From positions 1-45,892 of IMG/VR virus record IMGVR_UViG_3300033153_001499: 45,892 bases of DNA, one strand, 5' to 3'. The DNA is from a virus. The notes beneath the pieces are model-generated. The model searched no databases. It saw only the letters and a list, made by a program, of their open reading frames with translations, and had not been told where the DNA came from. How positions within the stretch are numbered: the first letter of the stretch is position 1; every line of letters starts with the position of its first letter. Below are positions 42,161 through 45,892 of this stretch, in pieces. The translations under genes and the position numbers were made by a program.

Positions 42161-42229
42161 AAAGAGAGAAGTATGACAGGCAAACAAAAGCTAACCCTGC
42201 GTGGACCTCGCGGCAACCACCTTCTCTCT
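42154..42229 (-). ncRNA. Structured three-way-junction RNA/terminator candidate
   Basis: On the minus strand, directly after the SSB-like gene, AGAGAGAAG (42229-42221) pairs with CTTCTCTCT (42171-42163), 9 bp perfect, followed by a U6 run. The 49 bases inside can form two arms: GUGG-UU-GCC-[GCGA]-GGU-CCAC, with a GNRA tetraloop and two-base bulge, and CAGG...CCUG around a UUUU-containing loop. Together these give a three-way junction closed by P1. The GC-rich arms stand out from the AT-rich surroundings. The closing helix plus U-tract can act as a terminator, and the arms could make it ligand- or protein-responsive. I recognise no known riboswitch or ribozyme family. Confidence 0.55.
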
Positions 42230-42249
42230 AATATATACATTCTATTTAT

Positions 42250-42549
42250 TTAGAACGGCAAATCCGCTGGATCCTCATCTTCAAAGCTTTCTTGTGCTTC
42301 ACCAACAGCGGGTTGTGGTTCAGGCGTAACTTCTTGTTTCTTAGGTTCCCAAGTGTTTAATTCACAATATAGCCCACCCTTTTTTGATAACTTAACAGTT
42401 ACTCTACACTTGCCATTAGGCTTCATGTGTTGTTTTAAAAAGACGATTGCATCTTCTACATTAAATTCGATATCACCTATAATAAATTCAGGTGCGTTTT
42501 CATTTTGGTAAAAATTAATACCGTTTGCAAAAATTTTCTCTGTACTCAT
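42250..42549 (-). CDS. Single-stranded DNA-binding-like protein
   Basis: A 99-aa protein with a beta-rich body (RVTVKLSKKGGLYCELNTWE) followed by a Pro/Glu linker and a highly acidic end, EDEDPADLPF (residues 90-99). The acidic DLPF tip is the partner-binding signature of bacterial and phage SSBs (compare DDDIPF). The gene follows the exonuclease gene (20 bases) in the recombination cluster. It would coat ssDNA made by the exonuclease or replication helicase and recruit partners through the tail. The OB-fold itself is not clear from sequence, so the family is not certain. Confidence 0.65.
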   Translation of the reverse strand: MSTEKIFANGINFYQNENAPEFIIGDIEFNVEDAIVFLKQHMKPNGKCRVTVKLSKKGGLYCELNTWEPKKQEVTPEPQPAVGEAQESFEDEDPADLPF

Positions 42550-42568
42550 AGTTTTACTTTTTTATTGT

Positions 42569-43303
42569 TTATAATATGCCAGACACATAATATTGTTCTA
42601 TGTCTTGCGTTTTGTTTTCTCCATAAAAGGCTTCATAATTAGCGGTGGCCATTCTTACTTTCTCTGCTCCAGCTTCAATAAACTCTGTAGAGCATTCAAA
42701 GAACCCCATCCGACACGTTTTCTTTTCTATTACTATAAATTGTAAAGGTTTACCAAAGATTGTTTGGTATATGTAAGCCTGGCTATCGTAATTGTATTTC
42801 CTAGCCGAATACCTAAACCCATCCAAATCTGATGTTGTTTTAATATCTACAATACTCTTGTCAAGTATCCTGTCAGCTTTAGCCTTCCACATATTTCCTT
42901 CAATCTCAGCGATCCCAGGGACTTCATTTTCCCCTGGCAACCCCCATATCATATCAGAAATCTCTAAATTTGATTTCAACGCTTTAACCATAGCTGTCAA
43001 TTCATCTACTTCTTTTTGAAGGAGAATCATTTCATCTGTATGATTTAGCATTTCTTCTTTATATATTTTAGTATTTCTACTAGAAGAATCACTAATAGGA
43101 TATGTACTTAGTTTAGCAGATTCTAAACAAGCGGTGTGTAGGTATCTACCTTTCAACATAGGAAGGGTAAACTTACTTTTCTTGAAAGAGTGTAGGTCGT
43201 ATAAAAGAGCCCCTATATCAGAATTTGATAAATAAGTTTTGCCAAATTCACCATAGTATTGTTCGTCATCTTTTAACTTAGTAAGAATTTGATTATTTGT
43301 CAT
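42569..43303 (-). CDS. PD-(D/E)XK exonuclease (RecE/ExoVIII-like, DUF3799-type)
   Basis: A 244-aa nuclease. It starts with YLSNSDIGALLYDLHSFKKS, then G52-RYLHTACLE, with H56 in the position of the conserved His of the exodeoxyribonuclease VIII-like family. The catalytic set is visible: A141-KADRILD (D144), I151-VDIKTT (D153, K155) and N171-YDSQAYIYQ (Q175, Y177). Such 5'-3' dsDNA exonucleases expose ssDNA for the annealing protein encoded just upstream (DUF1071). The two genes overlap by 11 bases, a typical SynExo pair. The SSB-like gene follows. Confidence 0.85.
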   Translation of the reverse strand: MTNNQILTKLKDDEQYYGEFGKTYLSNSDIGALLYDLHSFKKSKFTLPMLKGRYLHTACLESAKLSTYPISDSSSRNTKIYKEEMLNHTDEMILLQKEVDELTAMVKALKSNLEISDMIWGLPGENEVPGIAEIEGNMWKAKADRILDKSIVDIKTTSDLDGFRYSARKYNYDSQAYIYQTIFGKPLQFIVIEKKTCRMGFFECSTEFIEAGAEKVRMATANYEAFYGENKTQDIEQYYVSGIL

Positions 43304-44021
43304 CTTTACTCTCCTTTAGTTTTTTTAGTTCTACTCCCAGCTCCTTCTTTACAGCTGCGGAAATTCTGTACTTCAAACCCAATGTTTTAGCCACTTGAGT
43401 TAAAGATTGATCCTTATTGTTTGCTATGTAGGTCATTACTTTTTTCCAATTATTATCATCTTTACTTAAGTCAATTAACTCTCGTTTAACAGGCTTATTA
43501 GCTTTAGTAGGTTGAGGTGATGGAGCACTTGTTTTAAGCTTAGAACTACCATTAACACTTGCCCTTGGAGTTTCTCCTTCATCTATTATGTCATCGCCAG
43601 TATATAAACCTAGCCCCAATCCAAACAACGCTAAATTCTTAACTAAACACCGCATAATAGCTTTGTTTATATCAAACATTGAAGCTCCAGCTACCGCCTT
43701 CTCTCCATACCTGGTAGTGTATTTGTAAGGTTGAGCCTTCATAGCCTTGTGAGATCCATCCATAACCGGCAAGTGCATTCCTAGTGTTTCACCACATACA
43801 GTTACTGTAGTAGAAACCATGTACCCTAAGTGCTCATCATACAGATAAGGTTTTCCTTCATATTCAGTTACGTTGTACGTTGCGGTGGAGTCTCTTTGTT
43901 TTATTATCCCCCAAGCCTGAGACCAGGGCAAATAAGTAAGACCGTTTTTTTCTTCTACTTTTGTAGACACGTCAATTGTGGCTAACGTCTTAAACGTTAA
44001 CTTTTCTTCTTTTTTATCCAT
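43293..44021 (-). CDS. Sak3-type (DUF1071) ssDNA-annealing protein
   Basis: A 242-aa protein. Residues ~15-160 (TYLPWSQAWGIIKQRDSTAT; VTVCGETLGMHLPVMDGSHK; ASMFDINKAIMRCLVKNLAL; GLGLGLYTGDDI) fit DUF1071, the Rad52-like ssDNA-annealing domain called Sak3. After a Ser/Pro/Lys linker (~165-190) comes a helical C-terminus with a DNA-binding look (KVMTYIANNKDQSLTQVAKT). It would anneal ssDNA produced by the exonuclease encoded next to it. It starts 5 bases downstream of the DnaA-like gene, in the same transcript. Confidence 0.88.
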   Translation of the reverse strand: MDKKEEKLTFKTLATIDVSTKVEEKNGLTYLPWSQAWGIIKQRDSTATYNVTEYEGKPYLYDEHLGYMVSTTVTVCGETLGMHLPVMDGSHKAMKAQPYKYTTRYGEKAVAGASMFDINKAIMRCLVKNLALFGLGLGLYTGDDIIDEGETPRASVNGSSKLKTSAPSPQPTKANKPVKRELIDLSKDDNNWKKVMTYIANNKDQSLTQVAKTLGLKYRISAAVKKELGVELKKLKESKDDK

Positions 44022-44026
44022 AATTA

Positions 44027-44368
44027 TTATTTTATGATTTTGTTTTTACTAAGGATTTTATCTCCTTTTTTCTGTCCATACACTATGTTACCGTGAGTTA
44101 CTGTATAACCCCTAGTTTTCATGTAGCGTAATATATCAACAGGTTTACATCCATCTTTCTTGCATAGCGAATAAAAGATGAATCGAGACTCGGCAATATG
44201 AGTTTCTCGAGTTTTTGAAAACATTTCATTTTCAGTTACTCTACACATCTCACACACCTCAGACACTCTTTCGTCTAGTTTAGTGTAGTTTAGCATTTCG
44301 TGTTGAATTTTTAATTGTATTGTATTATAATCTTGCAGACATACTGCCATTTCTTTTGTTCTTCCCAT
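44027..44368 (-). CDS. DnaA domain IV-like DNA-binding protein
   Basis: A 113-aa protein. The segment from residue ~50 (MFSKTRETHIAESRFIFYSL, then CKPVDILRYMKTRGYTVTHG) resembles DnaA domain IV: 'SR.R.IVEARQIAMYL' followed by an HTH and a 'DHSTVLH'-like THGNIVYG signature. The ATG at 44368 (MGRTKEMAV) is chosen over an in-frame TTG at 44377, since a good promoter puts transcription start almost on it. It has no AAA+ domain. It may bind DnaA-box-like or iteron sites and regulate replication or transcription. It precedes the Sak3-type gene. Confidence 0.65.
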   Translation of the reverse strand: MGRTKEMAVCLQDYNTIQLKIQHEMLNYTKLDERVSEVCEMCRVTENEMFSKTRETHIAESRFIFYSLCKKDGCKPVDILRYMKTRGYTVTHGNIVYGQKKGDKILSKNKIIK

Positions 44369-44374
44369 AAAAAG

Positions 44375-44405
44375 CAAATATATAAATAATATGTTATATT
44401 AACAA
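44375..44405 (-). promoter_or_regulatory. Bacteroidetes-type promoter TTG-N20-TATATTTG
   Basis: On the minus strand, TTG (44405-44403) and TATATTTG (44382-44375) are separated by 20 bases, fitting the Bacteroidetes -33/-7 consensus. It lies in the only noncoding gap between the 62-aa and DnaA-like genes, 6 bases before the ATG at 44368. The resulting mRNA would be leaderless or nearly so. Confidence 0.7.
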
Positions 44406-44406
44406 G

Positions 44407-44595
44407 TTATTCAAATATTTTTTTAATCTTATTAAGAAGTTTTACATCATCTTTTGAATCTCTAATTAAAGTTCTAACTGATTCTAAAACCTTTAACATT
44501 CCTATAGCGTACATTTTTTGTGATTGCGATCCGTGATTTAATTTTTCCATCGCCAACTTACTTAAGTCTTCTATTTGGTGTTTTATTTCGCTCAT
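44407..44595 (-). CDS. Small helical protein, 62 aa
   Basis: A 62-aa, helix-forming, charged protein (MSEIKHQIEDLSKLAMEKLN; GMLKVLESVRTLIRDSKDD). It has no motif, membrane segment or cysteine pattern. It starts one base after the lipoprotein gene stop and is followed by the promoter of the DnaA-like gene, so it ends the upstream leftward cluster. It might be a small regulator, but no family is recognised. Confidence 0.5.
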   Translation of the reverse strand: MSEIKHQIEDLSKLAMEKLNHGSQSQKMYAIGMLKVLESVRTLIRDSKDDVKLLNKIKKIFE

Positions 44596-44596
44596 T

Positions 44597-44815
44597 TTAT
44601 TTTTTTCTTTTAGAGTAATAAGGACTATCGATTATATTTATTCTATTAATATTATATAGTTTCCCAACCTCTAGTGTATCTTTTGAAAGAATAACCTCTA
44701 CTTGTTTAGTTTTAGGGTTTTGTAAATGGTAGAGCTGAACATCCAGCTTACTAACTACTTCAAACTTAGAACACCCTAAAAGGGTTGCTAAAAAAATGGG
44801 GTAAAGGTTTTTCAT
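44597..44815 (-). CDS. Phage-encoded small lipoprotein
   Basis: A 72-aa protein with a lipoprotein signal (MKNLYPIFLATLLGC; lipobox L12-L-G-C15), lysine near the start, a hydrophobic core and Ser after the lipidated Cys. The mature part is ~57 residues, beta-like and basic at the end (SPYYSKRKK). It is not in the lysis cassette but in a group of early-type genes near replication. Small phage lipoproteins in that setting often act on the cell surface, for example in superinfection exclusion; this is inference. Its ATG overlaps the stop of the 22-aa frame (ATGA). Confidence 0.6.
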   Translation of the reverse strand: MKNLYPIFLATLLGCSKFEVVSKLDVQLYHLQNPKTKQVEVILSKDTLEVGKLYNINRINIIDSPYYSKRKK

Positions 44816-44880
44816 TCTATTCCGTATTTTATTTTTTTCTGCCCTGACGCTTTTAAAGATACACCTTTTTCATTTGTCAT
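44812..44880 (-). CDS. Nano-gene c, 22 aa
   Basis: A 22-aa frame, MTNEKGVSLKASGQKKIKYG then IE, that starts inside the end of the preceding 31-aa frame and stops with ATGA overlapping the lipoprotein start. The tight stop-start overlaps on both sides make it a likely translated small frame, perhaps acting mainly to couple translation. No function known. Confidence 0.45.
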   Translation of the reverse strand: MTNEKGVSLKASGQKKIKYGIE

Positions 44881-44965
44881 CTTTTTTCTTTTTCATTTTA
44901 TTTAAATACATATCGTCAAATTTATTTAACAATATCAGTAATATAAAATTAATATACCCTTTCAT
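44870..44965 (-). CDS. Nano-gene b, 31 aa
   Basis: A 31-aa frame: a short hydrophobic helix (GYINFILLILLN) then an acidic/basic tail (FDDMYLNKMKKKKDDK). The helix could sit in a membrane, with the Lys-rich tail inside. ATG overlaps the stop of the preceding 36-aa frame (ATGA) and its own stop overlaps the next frame's start. No family recognised. Confidence 0.45.
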   Translation of the reverse strand: MKGYINFILLILLNKFDDMYLNKMKKKKDDK

Positions 44966-45072
44966 CGTGTTTGAGATTTTATGTTACATATTCTGATGTA
45001 AAGCTCTACATTAAAAGAGCCTTCGTTATTTCTGGTCCACCAGCTAATTTGATCACTTAATTCTATCTTCAT
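44962..45072 (-). CDS. Nano-gene a, 36 aa
   Basis: A 36-aa frame (MKIELSDQISWWTRNNEGSF; NVELYIRICNIKSQTR) that starts 4 bases after the Api92-like stop and ends overlapping the start of the 31-aa frame (ATGA). Regular composition with two Trp and a normal Lys/Arg content supports a real small protein. No family recognised. Confidence 0.45.
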   Translation of the reverse strand: MKIELSDQISWWTRNNEGSFNVELYIRICNIKSQTR

Positions 45073-45076
45073 TTTA

Positions 45077-45742
45077 TTATGCTTGCATACGTTCTATTTC
45101 TTTTAAAGCTTCTTTTTTGGTAGTGCTTACAAATTCCTCTAGGCTCCATTCCATATACCATCCTTTTTTATATTCATCACCTAGCTTATGGTAATCCTCT
45201 ACTAAATAAACTAAAGTTCCCCAATCTGTATCTACACTCTTGCCCCATACTGGTAAGTCGTATTCTTCCATATTCATAAGCACTCCATTTATAGATTGCC
45301 ATACAGCTCCATATCCCTGCTCTTCTTCCCATTCAAAAGTGAATGTTGGGATATCTTGGGATAGTTTGCGAATTATTTCTTCACTAGGTGGAGACCAAGC
45401 GGAAGTAAAGTTGTATACTCCATCATCATACTGATTATCATAACAACCCCATTTAGTTCCCCATACTTTATTAGCCCAGTCATACCAATTAGAGGCACCG
45501 TATTTCTTAATTAGGTTTTTAACCCTTTTCTTGGTAGTTCGATACGTTTTGAAACTTCCATTATCTACAACAGGTTCTTTTTTATACTCTTCCTCACTCA
45601 CGATCGTAGGGGGAGAAGTAGTGTTTTCTATTTCTTTTGGCATAGGTGCGTAGTATTTACACAAACCTACTTTAGATATTTCTTCTAATTTATCAGCATA
45701 CTGTTCTTCAACTGATATTATGTTATAAACGTGATTAGGCAT
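45077..45742 (-). CDS. Api92-like (DUF1281/YubB-type) protein
   Basis: A 221-aa protein. MPNHVYNIISVEEQY at the start and the Trp/Gly-rich centre (GASNWYDWANKVWGTKWGCY, then FTSAWSPPSEEIIRKLS) are typical of the Api92/YubB family of ferredoxin-like-fold phage and plasmid proteins. A late WEEEQGYGAVWQS segment belongs to the same core. Such proteins are common in phages and plasmids; their function is not established. It lies 5 bases downstream of a gene cut by the window edge and starts the run of nano-genes. Confidence 0.65.
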   Translation of the reverse strand: MPNHVYNIISVEEQYADKLEEISKVGLCKYYAPMPKEIENTTSPPTIVSEEEYKKEPVVDNGSFKTYRTTKKRVKNLIKKYGASNWYDWANKVWGTKWGCYDNQYDDGVYNFTSAWSPPSEEIIRKLSQDIPTFTFEWEEEQGYGAVWQSINGVLMNMEEYDLPVWGKSVDTDWGTLVYLVEDYHKLGDEYKKGWYMEWSLEEFVSTTKKEALKEIERMQA

Positions 45743-45747
45743 ATTTT

Positions 45748-45892
45748 TTATTTTAAATCTTCTAGTTCTTCTATTATGTTTTCTACGTCTTCTTTTTCTA
45801 ATCTAGCGTTCCATTTATCGCTTAGTGTTGACGACTCGCTTAGTATCTCTTCTCCTTTAATGTACACAAACATATTTACTACTTTTTCGGCA
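45748..45892 (-). CDS. 3' end of an acidic protein, cut by the window edge
   Basis: The last 47 codons of a leftward gene: AEKVVNMFVYIKGEEILSES then an acidic helix (STLSDKWNARLEKEDVENII, EELEDLK) and TAA. The 5' part lies outside the window. It is in frame with no break, ends 5 bases before the Api92-like ATG, and has the composition of a small helical phage protein. An internal ATG near 45874 could also be its start. No family can be given. Confidence 0.5.
   Translation of the reverse strand, partial: AEKVVNMFVYIKGEEILSESSTLSDKWNARLEKEDVENIIEELEDLK

Noticed and set aside
42154-42229. Plus-strand reading as twister or SAM-I-like RNA (UAACCCUGC and GGCAACC pieces).
   Set aside because: The twister core (CCCAAG and GGAGGG parts) and the SAM-I kink-turn and P1 signatures are missing; the gene direction and U-tract favour the minus strand.
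44369-44377. TTG start at 44377 for the DnaA-like gene.
   Set aside because: TTG overlaps the -7 box of the promoter; the ATG at 44368 fits the expected transcript start.
39966-45874. Further minus-strand TAnnTTTG matches (for example near 39966, 40250, 44761, 44917, 45662 and 45867).
   Set aside because: They lie within coding sequence without a TTG at the right distance and not before a gene start; likely chance in AT-rich DNA.
1-45892. Search for CRISPR arrays, tRNAs, integrase or att sites and a diversity-generating retroelement.
   Set aside because: No regular spaced repeats, tRNA T-loops, tyrosine or serine recombinase motifs, or reverse transcriptase were seen by eye.

Overview
The window is a phage genome segment with no chromosomal genes. 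AT-rich DNA, A/T-rich leaders without regular Shine-Dalgarno sites, and five copies of TATCTTTG just upstream of genes (the Bacteroidetes -7 box, TAnnTTTG) point to a phage of a Bacteroidetes host, most likely a flavobacterium. A 739-aa terminase, an 808-aa portal, a P22-gp10-like tail protein of 1951 aa and a very large multidomain virion protein (3078 aa) fit a short-tailed podovirus related to crAss-like phages or the large marine flavobacterial podoviruses. This assignment rests on remembered family features, not on a search. No integrase, tRNA, CRISPR array, RNA polymerase or replicative DNA polymerase is visible.

Layout. Positions 1-36128 read rightward. First come tail or appendage proteins (5-1305). 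Next is a lysis cassette (1312-2882): a membrane-anchored coiled-coil protein, an L,D-transpeptidase-like lysin, a small holin candidate and a unimolecular-spanin-like protein. Two small basic proteins and a beta-helical appendage protein follow (2912-5113). The packaging block (5123-11226) holds small proteins, a tandem GroES-fold-like protein, a putative small terminase, the large terminase and the portal. Capsid genes (11273-15159) comprise scaffold, major capsid and two accessory proteins. Neck and tail genes (15265-24036) include two adaptor or ring proteins, the giant gp10-like tail protein with BACON-like and Ig-like modules, a fibre-like protein and a detached gp10-family C-terminal module. 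Three candidate ejected proteins (24075-36128) parallel T7 gp14, gp15 and gp16; the last has a degenerate J-domain.

Positions 36122-45892 read leftward and hold replication and recombination genes. In transcription order they are: an Api92-like protein, three nano-genes joined by overlapping stop/start codons, a small lipoprotein, a DnaA-domain-IV-like protein behind a good promoter, a Sak3-type (DUF1071) annealing protein, a PD-(D/E)XK exonuclease, an SSB-like protein, a primase-helicase, an SF2 helicase, a helix-hairpin-helix protein, a PP-loop ATPase, a VRR-NUC nuclease and three small proteins. The two gene blocks converge with a 7-bp overlap of coding ends.

The most interesting unexplained element is at about 42163-42229, between the SSB-like and primase-helicase genes. 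On the minus strand it can fold as a three-way junction with a GNRA-capped arm and a closing 9-bp helix followed by U6. It is followed by an AT-rich region with three AAAACCAACAT iterons directly upstream of the primase-helicase. Other points of interest are the HPD-less J-domain, the split and expanded tail protein, the tandem GroES-like protein, the u-spanin and a PP-loop ATPase with a Cys-rich metal-site signature.
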